Shown here one piece after another: positions 37,453 through 46,275 of a stretch of DNA of 64,000 nt. The position numbers were made by a program, and so were the translations under genes. Each line of letters starts with the position of its first letter. Position 1 is the stretch's first letter. This DNA is from Propionibacteriaceae bacterium (GTDB taxonomy: Bacteria; Actinomycetota; Actinomycetes; Propionibacteriales; Propionibacteriaceae). The stretch is taken from positions 16,317-80,316 of the forward strand of contig JAIRYW010000013.1 in assembly GCA_031267645.1 (NCBI GenBank). Direction: 5' to 3'. The notes beneath the pieces are model-generated. The model was not told where the DNA came from. It did not search any database and worked only from the letters and a program-made list of their open reading frames with translations.

Positions 37453-38850
37453 ATGAATCCCCAGCCCTACCCCGCCACCTCAGTCATCGCCGCTTTCGCC
37501 GCCCAGGCCGAGGTCGGCCAAGCCGGCCCAGCCCTCAGGGAGCGAGCCTCGGCCGCCTTGGTCGACACGGTGGCGGGCGCCATCGCCGGCCGATCCGAAC
37601 CAGGGGTAGCCGTCGGTCGAGCCGTCCTGGCCGATCAGACCAGCCCCGGGCCCGCCACCATCTGGGCCACCGGCGCCCAAGTCAACCCGCCGGTGGCCGC
37701 CTTCTTGAACGGTCTGAGCGGTCACGTGCACGACTACGACGACATGACCGACCCTCTGATCGGTCACCCCAGCGCGGGACTGTGGCCGACGCTGGTGGCT
37801 TTGGGCCAAGCCCATCGGGTCTCCGGCGCCGCCTTGCTGGACGCTTACGCGGTGGGCTACCAGATCGACGTCGCCCTGGACCGAGCCCTGCCGGTGGGGC
37901 CGCATTTCCGTCAAGGCTGGCACTCCACTTCGACCGTCGGCGTGATCGCCGCCACCGCCGCCGGCGGCCGCTTGGCCGGCTTGGACTCGACCCAGATCGC
38001 CCATGCCATCGGCCTGGCCGCCACCACCGCCGCCGGCAGCCGGGAGAACTTCGGCACCGACACCAAGAGCTTGCACGCCGCCTTGATGGCGTACCACGCC
38101 GTCTTGGCCGTCCGTCTGGCCGGGGCTGGCTTCACCGCCAACCCAGCCCAGCTGGAAGCCCCCGCCGGTTACTTCGCCGTCTTCGGACAACCGGGCGACC
38201 CGGCCAGCCTGGGGGCAGCCCTGCACGGCCCCTGGGCCCTGCTCAGCCCGGTCGATCGGCCTTTGGTCAAGCCTTATCCGTCCTGCGGTTCGACCCATCG
38301 GCCGATGGCGGCGGCCCTGCCTCTGGCGGCCCAACTGGCCGATCGGCCAGACCGGATCGAACAGGTCACGGTGACGGTCCCGCCGGGGGGCTTCATCCCC
38401 CTCATCCAACACCGCCCAGTCACCTCTTTACAAGGCAAGTTCAGCGCTGAGTACGCCGTGGCGGCGGCTTTGCTGGACGGCCAGGTCACCTTGGACACCT
38501 TCACCGACCGAGCCGTCAACCGACCGGCCGCCCAAGCCTTGCTGCGCAAGGTCGTGCTACGAGAGTCACCTTGTCCGCCCTTCGGCGGCCCCCAGCTCAC
38601 GACCGGCTACGCCACCGTCGAGGTGGAGGCGGACGGCCAGGTCCTGCGCGGCCGGGCCGACGCCGCCCCGGAGCTGCCGCCCACCCGGCCGGTCCTGACG
38701 GCCAAACTGGCCGGCTGCCTCGATTTCGTCGGCCTGGATTGGTCGGCCGAGGCCATCGCGGAGCAACTGTGGTCGCTGGCCGACCAGCCTGCCCTCGGCC
38801 CTTGGAACAGCCTGTCCCCGGAGCGTCCCCTACCAGTCCCGACCGACTGA
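37453..38850 (+). CDS. MmgE/PrpD family protein
   Basis: 465 residues of the 2-methylcitrate dehydratase/cis-aconitate decarboxylase family. Conserved elements include HVHDYDDM near residue 95, GYQIDVALDRAL, GWHSTSTVGVIAATAAAG-like sequence and KPYPSCGSTH. Members dehydrate or decarboxylate tricarboxylic-type acids; there is no propionate (prp) context here, so the substrate is probably specific to this cluster. ATG 37453 begins the conserved region; its ribosome site is weak. Confidence 0.83.
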   Translation: MNPQPYPATSVIAAFAAQAEVGQAGPALRERASAALVDTVAGAIAGRSEPGVAVGRAVLADQTSPGPATIWATGAQVNPPVAAFLNGLSGHVHDYDDMTDPLIGHPSAGLWPTLVALGQAHRVSGAALLDAYAVGYQIDVALDRALPVGPHFRQGWHSTSTVGVIAATAAGGRLAGLDSTQIAHAIGLAATTAAGSRENFGTDTKSLHAALMAYHAVLAVRLAGAGFTANPAQLEAPAGYFAVFGQPGDPASLGAALHGPWALLSPVDRPLVKPYPSCGSTHRPMAAALPLAAQLADRPDRIEQVTVTVPPGGFIPLIQHRPVTSLQGKFSAEYAVAAALLDGQVTLDTFTDRAVNRPAAQALLRKVVLRESPCPPFGGPQLTTGYATVEVEADGQVLRGRADAAPELPPTRPVLTAKLAGCLDFVGLDWSAEAIAEQLWSLADQPALGPWNSLSPERPLPVPTD

Positions 38851-38875
38851 GCAGTCTTTGGGAATCACCGACTCT

Positions 38876-38909
38876 CCACCCGCCACCGCCCGAACACTGA
38901 GGCGGGTGG
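38876..38909 (+). terminator. Terminator after the PrpD-family gene
   Basis: CCACCCGCC and GGCGGGTGG form a perfect 9-bp stem with a 16-base loop, 26 bp after the stop. It closes the plus-strand arm of the catabolic cluster. Confidence 0.6.
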
Positions 38910-39102
38910 TCCTCCGCCCCGCCGTCAGACATGGATCTGAGCGCCCGTCCGCGCTGACGCCAGCGCGTCTCACCGACTGGCCAAGACCTGGCTGTGTGGC
39001 CGGAACGCCTCGACGCCGGGAGCGGAGCGGACTCAGCTGCCAGAGGGCCGCACGGCACCCGCCGAACCCCCGTCCGCGTCTGCCTCGGGGGCGGAGCGGG
39101 AC

Positions 39103-39798
39103 TCAGACCGAAGGCAGCGGCGGCAACTGCCGAACGGCGTCCTGAGGCCGACCGGACAACTCGACCGTGGGCCAGGTCGGGCCGGGAGCCAACCGCCCCG
39201 CCGCCACCAGGGCCGCCACCACCGCCTGGACCACCTCGGCCGGGTCCCGCCGACAGGCGTACCACCACAACCGCGGCTCAGCCGAGGACGGGGTCACCAC
39301 CGGCTTGGGCTGAGGGATCGGGCCGACGAAGACGATGCCGGGACCGTTCGGGTGACCGTCATTGAAGGCCCAAAAGCGCCGATCCGCCATGGGCGCCAGT
39401 CGCTCCAGGCCTGTGACCGGCCGGAAGCCACCCGGATCCAGCACCGACCACAGCAAGACATTGTGATTACGGCTGGCGAACCAGGGGTGGCTCAGCAGCA
39501 GCCCACCTTGGCAAACCAACAGCTGGGTCTTATTCAAACCCCAGACCAACAGCATGATCAGAACGACCAGCGCGCCCGCGACCGCGACCACCACCGGCTG
39601 CGACCAACTGTCGCTGGCCCACAGACCCAGAGGCAGGCCGACCACCACGGCGGCCACCATCGTCAGGACCGTCCACCGGCCCAGTCGACCCCGATCGACA
39701 TGACACAACCGACCCAACTCCGGATGCCCGGCCACCGCCGCCATCATGCCCCGGCTGGCCCGATCACCGCCCGGCGCCACCACCCCGCCACCGCTCAT
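39103..39798 (-). CDS. Uncharacterised membrane protein
   Basis: 231 residues. Two adjacent hydrophobic segments (VLTMVAAVVVGLPLGLW and VVVAVAGALVVLIMLLVW, about residues 44-83) are followed by a soluble domain rich in Trp, Pro and Val. No family recognised. The layout, two helices then a beta-rich soluble domain, resembles small PH-like membrane proteins of actinobacteria, but this is only a shape comparison. It diverges from the WXG100 gene. Confidence 0.6.
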   Translation of the reverse strand: MSGGGVVAPGGDRASRGMMAAVAGHPELGRLCHVDRGRLGRWTVLTMVAAVVVGLPLGLWASDSWSQPVVVAVAGALVVLIMLLVWGLNKTQLLVCQGGLLLSHPWFASRNHNVLLWSVLDPGGFRPVTGLERLAPMADRRFWAFNDGHPNGPGIVFVGPIPQPKPVVTPSSAEPRLWWYACRRDPAEVVQAVVAALVAAGRLAPGPTWPTVELSGRPQDAVRQLPPLPSV

Positions 39799-39870
39799 GG
39801 CTTCTTCCCTTCACCCCGCGCCAACCCATCCCGGGGCTCGATCAACGCTTCACCAGGGGAGTCCTCCCCC

Positions 39871-39899
39871 TTGTCGCATCACTCTAGCCGGCCTAGTGT
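39871..39899 (+). promoter_or_regulatory. Promoter of the WXG100 gene
   Basis: TTGTCG (39871-39876), exact 17-bp spacer, TAGTGT (39894-39899). Transcription would start near 39906, about 38 bp before ATG 39944, with GGAGGGGG in between. Confidence 0.6.
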
Positions 39900-39943
39900 C
39901 AGCGCCAGAACGGCCGACAACGGCCAACGACGGAGGGGGTGAC

Positions 39944-41158
39944 ATGGCAAGCATCGTCGGCATGAACCCGGCCGTGGTCCAATCCGTCGCCCGCGAACTG
40001 AGCGGACAGGCTCAGGAGCTGGCCGCCACCAGCCGCCGTATCGACTCTCTGGTCGGCGACGCCGTCCGCGTCTGGTCCGGCGTCGACGCCCAGCGCTTCC
40101 GCTCCCAATGGACCTCCAGCGGACGGGCCCAGACCAACCGCGCCTCCACCATGCTGTCCGACATGTCCCGCCTGCTCCAGCAAGAGGCCCAAGAACAGTT
40201 GGACACCTCCAACCGGTTGGGAACCGCCGGCGCCGCAGGCGGCCCAGGCGGCGGATCAGGAGCCGGACCGGGCGGTTCGAACGACCCCGACACGTTCGTC
40301 GACTGGTTCAAAGAGCATCTCGATGACTTGGCCGACTGGGGCCGGATGGGCGTCAAGGGCTGGAAAACCTTCGTCACCGGTCCTCTCCAGATCAAGGCCT
40401 TCATCAAAGCTTTCCCCTTCTTGAATGCCGCCGGTTCGTTCGGGCTGAGCCCCGCCGGCCGGCAGGCCATCGACAAGTTGGCTAAATCGTTCCGACCGCT
40501 GCAGAAACTCCTGCCCGGCGTCGCCCCCGCCCTAGGAGTGTTGGGCGGCGGCCTGTCCGTCGTTTTCGGAATCAACGAGATCGTCAGCGGCAACGACCAC
40601 AGCGGCTGGCGCGATGTCGGCGACCGCGTCTCGGGCGGGCTTCAAGTGGTCTCCGGGGTCGGCGTGGCGGCTTTGGCGATCGGCGGCGCCGCTCTACTGG
40701 CCACACCGGCCGGCCCGGTGATCGCAGCGGTGGCGGTGGTGGCCGGCGTGGCCGCAGCGGCCTGGGAGTTGGGCAATCTGGTCTACGACCATTGGGACGA
40801 CATCACTGGTTTCTTCAGCGACGTCGGCGCCTGGATCGGCGACCGAGCGGTCGACGCTTGGAACGCCGCCGGGGATGCCGCCGTATGGGTCGGAAACCGG
40901 GCGGCTGACGCGGCCCAATGGGTCGGTGATCGCGCCGTCGACGCCTGGCACGCCGCTGGTGACGCCGCCGTATGGGTGGGAGAGCGAGCCGGCGACGCCG
41001 CCCAATGGGCCGGTGACCGCATCGGCGACGCCGCCGAGTGGGTGGGTGACCGGGCGGCCGACGTCGGCCGTGGCATCGCTCAGACCACCGGGGCGGTGGC
41101 CAATGGCATCGGGCAGGGCGCGGCGGCCGTGGGGAACTGGTTCGGGAGTTTGTTCTAA
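39944..41158 (+). CDS. Large WXG100-family protein with an 11-residue-repeat tail
   Basis: 404 residues. Residues 1-98 form a WXG100-like helical hairpin with W44-S45-G46 at the turn. A Gly-rich linker (about 99-115) leads to a middle helical domain and a long Ala/Gly/Val hydrophobic stretch (about 225-275). The C-terminal 110 residues are degenerate 11-residue units such as AGDAAVWVGER and AGDAAQWAGDR, amphipathic and Trp-spaced. WXG100 proteins are substrates of type VII secretion; no ESX apparatus is in the window, so this would be an orphan substrate. ATG 39944 has a strong GGAGGGGG site. Confidence 0.78.
   Translation: MASIVGMNPAVVQSVARELSGQAQELAATSRRIDSLVGDAVRVWSGVDAQRFRSQWTSSGRAQTNRASTMLSDMSRLLQQEAQEQLDTSNRLGTAGAAGGPGGGSGAGPGGSNDPDTFVDWFKEHLDDLADWGRMGVKGWKTFVTGPLQIKAFIKAFPFLNAAGSFGLSPAGRQAIDKLAKSFRPLQKLLPGVAPALGVLGGGLSVVFGINEIVSGNDHSGWRDVGDRVSGGLQVVSGVGVAALAIGGAALLATPAGPVIAAVAVVAGVAAAAWELGNLVYDHWDDITGFFSDVGAWIGDRAVDAWNAAGDAAVWVGNRAADAAQWVGDRAVDAWHAAGDAAVWVGERAGDAAQWAGDRIGDAAEWVGDRAADVGRGIAQTTGAVANGIGQGAAAVGNWFGSLF
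40840..41100 (+). repeat. Degenerate 33-bp coding repeats in the WXG100 tail
   Basis: About seven to eight units encode x-G-D-A-A-x-W-V-G-x-R. The DNA copies have diverged but keep register, with alternating AVDAW and AADAAQW variants. Confidence 0.7.
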
Positions 41159-41164
41159 GAAGTT

Positions 41165-41199
41165 GTTGGAGGACTCGGCGGCCAGGCGAATGCTCCAAC
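41165..41199 (+). terminator. Hairpin between the WXG100 gene and its neighbour
   Basis: GTTGGAG and CTCCAAC pair around a 21-base loop, seven bases after the stop. It may attenuate rather than end transcription, since the next gene follows in the same direction. Confidence 0.35.
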
Positions 41200-41247
41200 A
41201 GCCTTTAAAGTTGGTCGAGTGAGTTCCACCAAGGAAGGGAGACGACC

Positions 41248-42045
41248 ATGACCGAGGCGCCGCCGAACTGGTCCGAACCGGACCTAGCCGCCGCCCGCCA
41301 AGTCTTGGCTTTGATCGAGGCCGACCGCGCCATCTCGGCCGGGGCTTTGACCGACGAGCAGATCATGGTGTTGGACGGTCCTGACCTGCCCCAGGTGGTG
41401 GAGATGCCGTGGCTGGCCGAGCACGGTGGCGAGCACCCCTCCCAACTGGGTGAAGTGGCTCTGCGCGGGCTAGTGGCCCGGGGCGACGCCACCGTCCGGG
41501 TGTCGGAGGGGGAGATCACAGGAGTCTCGGCCGTGCCCGCCATCACCGGCCTGATGGTGCTACGGCGCCGCTCCCGGGCCGTTTTGAGAGTCGGCCGGGC
41601 CACCGCCGAAGACGCCCTGTCGGCCTACTTCTATCTTCAGCCCGAGGGCCAACTCCTTGAAGAGGTGGTCGACGTCAACGGTTTCCACCAGTTCACCGTC
41701 CTGGGCCAAAATCTGATCGGCCCCCGTCTGGCCGATTTCATCGACCCCACCGGGCAAGCTGGAACCGGCCAGCTGGAGCGTTTGGGCTCGCTGCGGGACT
41801 TCTTGACTTTGTCCGCCAGCCTGCCCGAGATGAACCAGGCGGTGGCCGTCAGCACTATCTCCGTCGCCACCAGCCAAGACGACCCCGGCCTGTCCTCGAC
41901 CGTCTACGCCGGCCCCCACGGCGTCTACTGGCTGCGCCAACAAGAAGACGACCCCGAGCCGCCCCAGTCCGAAGCCGCCGTCTTCAAATTCAGCCCCATC
42001 GACCGCGACCGACTGGCCCGTCTGCCCTTGGACCTGCTGTTGTGA
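41248..42045 (+). CDS. Uncharacterised protein downstream of the WXG100 gene
   Basis: 265 residues, no membrane segment or signal peptide. Mixed alpha/beta composition with a central basic patch (VLRRRSRAVLRVGRA) and an acidic C-terminus. The pairing with a WXG100 gene and the size are reminiscent of ESX-associated chaperones (EspG-like), but I see no diagnostic motif. Strong ribosome site AAGGAAGGGAG before ATG 41248. Confidence 0.6.
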   Translation: MTEAPPNWSEPDLAAARQVLALIEADRAISAGALTDEQIMVLDGPDLPQVVEMPWLAEHGGEHPSQLGEVALRGLVARGDATVRVSEGEITGVSAVPAITGLMVLRRRSRAVLRVGRATAEDALSAYFYLQPEGQLLEEVVDVNGFHQFTVLGQNLIGPRLADFIDPTGQAGTGQLERLGSLRDFLTLSASLPEMNQAVAVSTISVATSQDDPGLSSTVYAGPHGVYWLRQQEDDPEPPQSEAAVFKFSPIDRDRLARLPLDLLL

Positions 42046-42063
42046 GGTCCCCGGCCCCCGGTC

Positions 42064-43725
42064 TCAGCTCTTGGGCTTGCGCGTGATGGTGGTGGCGACT
42101 GGTTTGATCGTCTCGAAGAAGTCGTCGCCCTTGTCGTCCACCACGATGAAGGCCGGGAAGTCCTCCACCTCGATGCGCCAGATCGCCTCCATGCCCAGTT
42201 CGGGGTACTCCAGCACCTCGACCGACTTGATGCAGTCCTGGGCCAGACGGGCGGCTGGGCCGCCGATCGAACCCAGATAGAAGCCGCCGTGCCTCTGGCA
42301 GGCCTCGGTCACGGCCTTGGAGCGGTTGCCCTTGGCCAGCATCACCATCGAGCCGCCGGCGGCCTGGAACTGGTCGACGTAAGAGTCCATCCGTCCGGCC
42401 GTGGTGGGGCCGAAGGAGCCGGACGGCATGCCCTCGGGCGTCTTGGCCGGCCCGGCGTAGTACACCGGGTGGTCGCGCAGGTAGTCCGGCATCGGTTGGC
42501 CGGCGTCCAGCCGCTCCTTGATCTTGGCGTGGGCGATGTCGCGACCGACCACCAAGGGGCCGCTGAGCGACAGCCTGGTCTTGACCGGGTACTTGGTCAG
42601 TTCGTTCAAAATCTCCGGCATCGGTCGCGTCAAGTCAATCTTGACGACATCCGAGCTGACCTGGTCGTCTGTCACCTCGGGCAGGTAGCGGCCCGGATTG
42701 GTCTCCAACTGCTCGATGAAGACGCCCTCCGGGGTGACCTTGCCCAGGCATTGACGGTCGGCCGAACAGGACACCCCGATCGCCACCGGCAGCGAGGCGC
42801 CGTGGCGGGGCAACCGGACGACCCGGACGTCGTGGCAGAAATACTTGCCGCCGAATTGGGCCCCCACGCCGAGACGCCGGGTCAGGTCCAAGACCTCGGC
42901 CTCCAGCTCCAGGTCGCGGAAGCCGTGGCCGGCCACCGAGCCGGTCACCGGCAAGGTGTCGAGGTATTTGGCGGAGGCGTACTTGGCGGTTTTGAGGGCG
43001 AACTCGGCCGAGGTGCCGCCGACCACGATGGCCAAGTGGTACGGCGGACAGGCGGCCGTGCCGAGACTGAGGATCTTCTCCTGCAGAAAAGTCATCATGG
43101 AGGCCGGATTGAGTAGCGCCTTGGTCTCTTGGTAAAGGTACGACTTGTTGGCCGATCCACCACCCTTGGCCATGAATAAGAATTTATACATGTTCTCGTG
43201 GCCGGGCTCGGTGTCGGCGTAGAGCTCGATCTGGGCCGGCAGGTTGGAGCCGGTGTTGACTTCCTCCCACATCGACAGCGGGGCGTTCTGGGAGTACCTC
43301 AGATTGAGCCGGGTGTAGGCGTTGTACACCCCCAGCGCCAAAGCTTTCTCGTCCGGACCGGTCGTGATGATCTGCTGGCCGCGTTTGCCCATGACGACGG
43401 CGGTGCCGGTGTCCTGGCACATCGGCAATATCTCAGCCGAAGAGATATTAGCGTTCTGCAGCAGGTCCAGGGCGACGAATTTGTCATTGTCTGAGGCCTC
43501 GGGGTCGTCCAGGATGGCGCGCAGCTGGGCTAGATGGGCCGGTCGCAGCCAGAAGGCGATGTCATGGAAGGCGGTCTCGGACAAAAGGGTGAGGGCTTCG
43601 GGGGAGACGGTCAGAAAACTGCGGCCGTCGGCTTCGACGACCCTCACCCCTTCGCTGGTGAGTTTGCGGTACGGAGTGGCGTCCTTGCCGATCGGAAGCA
43701 TGTCGATATAGGCGAACTCTGGCAT
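42064..43725 (-). CDS. fumA: Class I fumarate hydratase (Fe-S)
   Basis: Converts fumarate to malate in the TCA cycle using a [4Fe-4S] cluster. 553 residues, single-chain form. Three conserved cysteines suited to ligate the cluster are in PMCQDTGTA (near residue 103), GTAACPPYH (near 224) and [10 protein letters not shown] (near 317). The C-terminal beta domain contains [12 protein letters not shown] and KGNRSK. AAAGGAGC precedes ATG 43725. Confidence 0.92.
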   Translation of the reverse strand: MPEFAYIDMLPIGKDATPYRKLTSEGVRVVEADGRSFLTVSPEALTLLSETAFHDIAFWLRPAHLAQLRAILDDPEASDNDKFVALDLLQNANISSAEILPMCQDTGTAVVMGKRGQQIITTGPDEKALALGVYNAYTRLNLRYSQNAPLSMWEEVNTGSNLPAQIELYADTEPGHENMYKFLFMAKGGGSANKSYLYQETKALLNPASMMTFLQEKILSLGTAACPPYHLAIVVGGTSAEFALKTAKYASAKYLDTLPVTGSVAGHGFRDLELEAEVLDLTRRLGVGAQFGGKYFCHDVRVVRLPRHGASLPVAIGVSCSADRQCLGKVTPEGVFIEQLETNPGRYLPEVTDDQVSSDVVKIDLTRPMPEILNELTKYPVKTRLSLSGPLVVGRDIAHAKIKERLDAGQPMPDYLRDHPVYYAGPAKTPEGMPSGSFGPTTAGRMDSYVDQFQAAGGSMVMLAKGNRSKAVTEACQRHGGFYLGSIGGPAARLAQDCIKSVEVLEYPELGMEAIWRIEVEDFPAFIVVDDKGDDFFETIKPVATTITRKPKS

Positions 43726-43858
43726 TTATGCTCCTTTCACGACCCATCATGTCATCGTCAGCGCGGTCGGCTCGACCCGGGCCGGGCCGAGCGCGCTGAC
43801 GGGCCGGCCCGGCGTGGTGCCCGGGACAGCGCCGGCCTCCTGCGCCAGACTATGGACC

Positions 43859-45118
43859 ATGCCGAGCCCATCGCAGCCGCTCGAAGCCCCTTCCCCCGTG
43901 GAGGAGGAGTCGCCTCGCCTGGCCCGCCTGCCCCAAGGACTGGCCGTCCTGATCGGACTGGCCTGTCTGTTGGTCATCGCCCAGAACACCCGCGAGTTGC
44001 AGTCGACCCTGGCCGCCACCTTCATGGCCCTCAACCTGGTCATCGTGGTCTGGCCGATCCAGCGCCTGTTGGCCCGGGTCATCCCCGGGGTCTTGGCCTC
44101 CTTGACGGCCGGCCTGCTGGCCATCGCCATCCTGGTCGGCTTGATCTACTCCGTGGGCTGGGCCATCACCCGGCTGGTGCAGGAGCTGCCGCGCTACTCG
44201 GGGCCGTTCCAGGACATGATCAACGACATCACGGCCTTCGCCGACCGACACGGCGTCGACACCAACTCGGTCATCAACCAGGCCATCGACCAGCTGCAGA
44301 ACATCAACGTCTCGACCATCGTCTCGACTCTCAGCTCGGTCGCCTCGAACATCTCCGACGCCATCTCCTCGATCCTCTTGATCATCATGATCTTGATCTT
44401 CATGATCATGGACTCGACCGGTTTCGCCGACCGGATGTCCCGCTTGGCCGAGCGCCACAACCCGACCTTGGCCTGGGCTTTGACCTCCTTCTCCCGGGGG
44501 GCCCGTCGCTACTGGGTGGTGGCGACCATCTTCGGCCTGGTGGTGGCTGGTTGCGATCTGATCCTGTTGGCCTCCCTGGGGGTGCCCTTGGCGGCGGTCT
44601 GGGCCGTTTTCAGCTTCGTCACCAACTACATCCCCACGGTCGGCTTCGTGCTCGGCTTGATCCCGCCGGTGGTGATGGCCCTGCTGGCCAACGGCCCGAT
44701 GACGGCTTTGTGGGTGGCGATCGGGTACACCGTCTTGAACGTCGTCATCCAAGGCGTCATCCAGCCCCGCGTGACCGGGCAGACGGTCGGCATCACCGCC
44801 ACCGTGGCCATTCTGTCGCTGCTGATCTGGGCTTACGTGCTGGGCGCCCTGGGCGCCCTGCTGGCCATCCCGGCCACCTTGTTGTTCAAGACCCTCTTCA
44901 TCGACATGGATCCCAAGGCCCGCTGGGTCAACACTCTGATCGCCTCCGACCCTGGCACCTCGGAGCAGGACCCGCTCAAATTCTCCGAGCTGCTGGGCCG
45001 GGCCAAAAACCTCCGCCCCTTCGCCGGTCGCCCGGCCGGATCAGACCCGTCCGACCCATCGGATCCAGCGGTCGGTCCGACGGCCGCGCCAGTGAACCCG
45101 ACCGGATCAGAGCCCTGA
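43859..45118 (+). CDS. AI-2E family transporter (PerM/YdiK-like)
   Basis: 419 residues with about eight membrane segments in the family's pattern, including FVTNYIPTVGFVLGLIPP (hallmark N-x-I-P-x-x-G). Members have been proposed to export autoinducer-2 or act as Na+/H+ antiporters, so the substrate stays open. The C-terminus (about 60 residues) is Pro/Ser/Asp-rich. ATG 43859 lies seven bases after CAGACT, which may be a leaderless -10. Confidence 0.83.
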   Translation: MPSPSQPLEAPSPVEEESPRLARLPQGLAVLIGLACLLVIAQNTRELQSTLAATFMALNLVIVVWPIQRLLARVIPGVLASLTAGLLAIAILVGLIYSVGWAITRLVQELPRYSGPFQDMINDITAFADRHGVDTNSVINQAIDQLQNINVSTIVSTLSSVASNISDAISSILLIIMILIFMIMDSTGFADRMSRLAERHNPTLAWALTSFSRGARRYWVVATIFGLVVAGCDLILLASLGVPLAAVWAVFSFVTNYIPTVGFVLGLIPPVVMALLANGPMTALWVAIGYTVLNVVIQGVIQPRVTGQTVGITATVAILSLLIWAYVLGALGALLAIPATLLFKTLFIDMDPKARWVNTLIASDPGTSEQDPLKFSELLGRAKNLRPFAGRPAGSDPSDPSDPAVGPTAAPVNPTGSEP

Positions 45119-45139
45119 TCCATCCCCGCCCGGGATGGA
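45119..45139 (+). terminator. Terminator of the AI-2E gene
   Basis: TCCATCCC and GGGATGGA form a perfect 8-bp stem with a 5-base loop, starting immediately after the stop codon. Confidence 0.6.
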
Positions 45140-45140
45140 T

Positions 45141-45254
45141 GCTGCGACCACACGCAGCATGACGAGAACACCCCAGAGCGCCCCCGACCACGGAACCCTC
45201 TCCCACCACAGGGCGCCGCGACCACACGCGGCCTGACGAAAAACCCCGGAGCGC
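45141..45254. repeat. Two-copy hairpin repeat with compensatory changes
   Basis: Copies of about 40 bp at 45141-45181 and 45215-45254. Each contains a stem closing the loop ACCACA: GCTGCG/CGCAGC in the first, GCCGCG/CGCGGC in the second. Both sides of the stem changed together, so pairing is kept. The downstream TGACGA...ACCCC...GAGCGC is also shared. It lies between convergent genes. Confidence 0.65.
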
Positions 45255-45265
45255 TGGCGGCGGCT

Positions 45266-45973
45266 TCAGCCGGTCTGGCCCAAGGCCGCCTGGGCCGCCC
45301 GATTGGCTTCCTCGACGATTTGGCGCATGGCCTGTTCGGCGGCCGCCGCGTCGCCCGCGGCCACCGCCGCCGCCACGTCGCCGTGCAGACGGACGGCGCG
45401 GGCGTCGGCCTCCCGCGGCATCAGACCGCCTTCGGTGCGACCCCTCAGGACGGCCTCGACCGAGCCGCCCAAGGCGGCGAACATAGGGTTGCCGCTGGCC
45501 GTCAACAAAGTGCGGTGGAAGGCGGCGTCGGCCGCCAGGTATTCCTCCCCGGTGGCGTCGCGGGACTGCGCCACCATGTTGATGGCGGCCTCGGTCAAAG
45601 CCGCCCATTGCTCCGGCTGGGCGGCCTGGGCGGCCAGAGCGGCCGCCATCGGCTCGACCGCCGAGCGCAGCTGGGACAACCAGCGCAGTTGAGCGGCGAC
45701 GTCGCGCGAGCGTAAACGCCAGGAGATCAGACGGGGGTCGAAGGAGTTCCAGCGCTGGGGCGGGTTCACCACCGCCCCCATGCGCCGGCGCACGGTCACC
45801 ATGCCCAGGGCCTCCAGCACCCGCGTGGCCTCTCGGGCCACGGTGCGCGAGGCGTCCACTCCGGTCACCGGGTCGGCCAGGGCCACCCGTTCGCCTGGCG
45901 CGTAACGCCCCTCCACGATGGCCATGCCCCAAAGGTCCAAGACTCGCTGATGGAGAGAGTGGCGTTCCTGCAC
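45266..45973 (-). CDS. FadR-subfamily GntR regulator of the gluconate locus
   Basis: 235 residues. Winged helix at the N-terminus (DASRTVAREATRVLEALGM) and FCD effector domain with AADAAFHRTLL and RLHGDVAAAV. It is divergent from gntP, so gluconate or 6-phosphogluconate is a likely effector. Several GTATAC/GGTATGCC elements lie between the two genes. Confidence 0.85.
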   Translation of the reverse strand: MQERHSLHQRVLDLWGMAIVEGRYAPGERVALADPVTGVDASRTVAREATRVLEALGMVTVRRRMGAVVNPPQRWNSFDPRLISWRLRSRDVAAQLRWLSQLRSAVEPMAAALAAQAAQPEQWAALTEAAINMVAQSRDATGEEYLAADAAFHRTLLTASGNPMFAALGGSVEAVLRGRTEGGLMPREADARAVRLHGDVAAAVAAGDAAAAEQAMRQIVEEANRAAQAALGQTG

Positions 45974-46275
45974 TCCCCCAGTCTCTCATCCAGGCCCCGA
46001 CGGGCGACCGCCGGAAGGCCCGGACGGGACGGCGGAGCCAGCCCTGGCCAGGCGTTTCTTCTCGTATACGGCATACCCGATACGGATGGACTTGATATAC
46101 GTATGCCATATAGTGCAAGATATGCCCAAAGGTCATCCAAACGAGGCGAAAGCCGACCGGCGGTGGCGCCACTCGACCGGCGACACCAAGCGGCCTGGAT
46201 CGGAGTCCGCCGAGCCACAATGACGTGACCGCTCCTGACGCCCAGCGTCCGGAGCCGACCGAAATGTGAGGACTC
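45974..46275. promoter_or_regulatory. Divergent regulator/gntP promoter region with palindromic operators
   Basis: A markedly AT-rich patch at 46060-46125 in a GC-rich genome. It holds CGTATACG (46063-46070), GGCATACC (46070-46077, the complement of GGTATGCC), ATACGTAT (46097-46104) and GTATGCC (46101-46107). TATAGT at 46109-46114 is a plausible gntP -10, with the GTATGCC half-site in the spacer, as expected for a repressor site. Nothing coding is seen. Confidence 0.6.
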
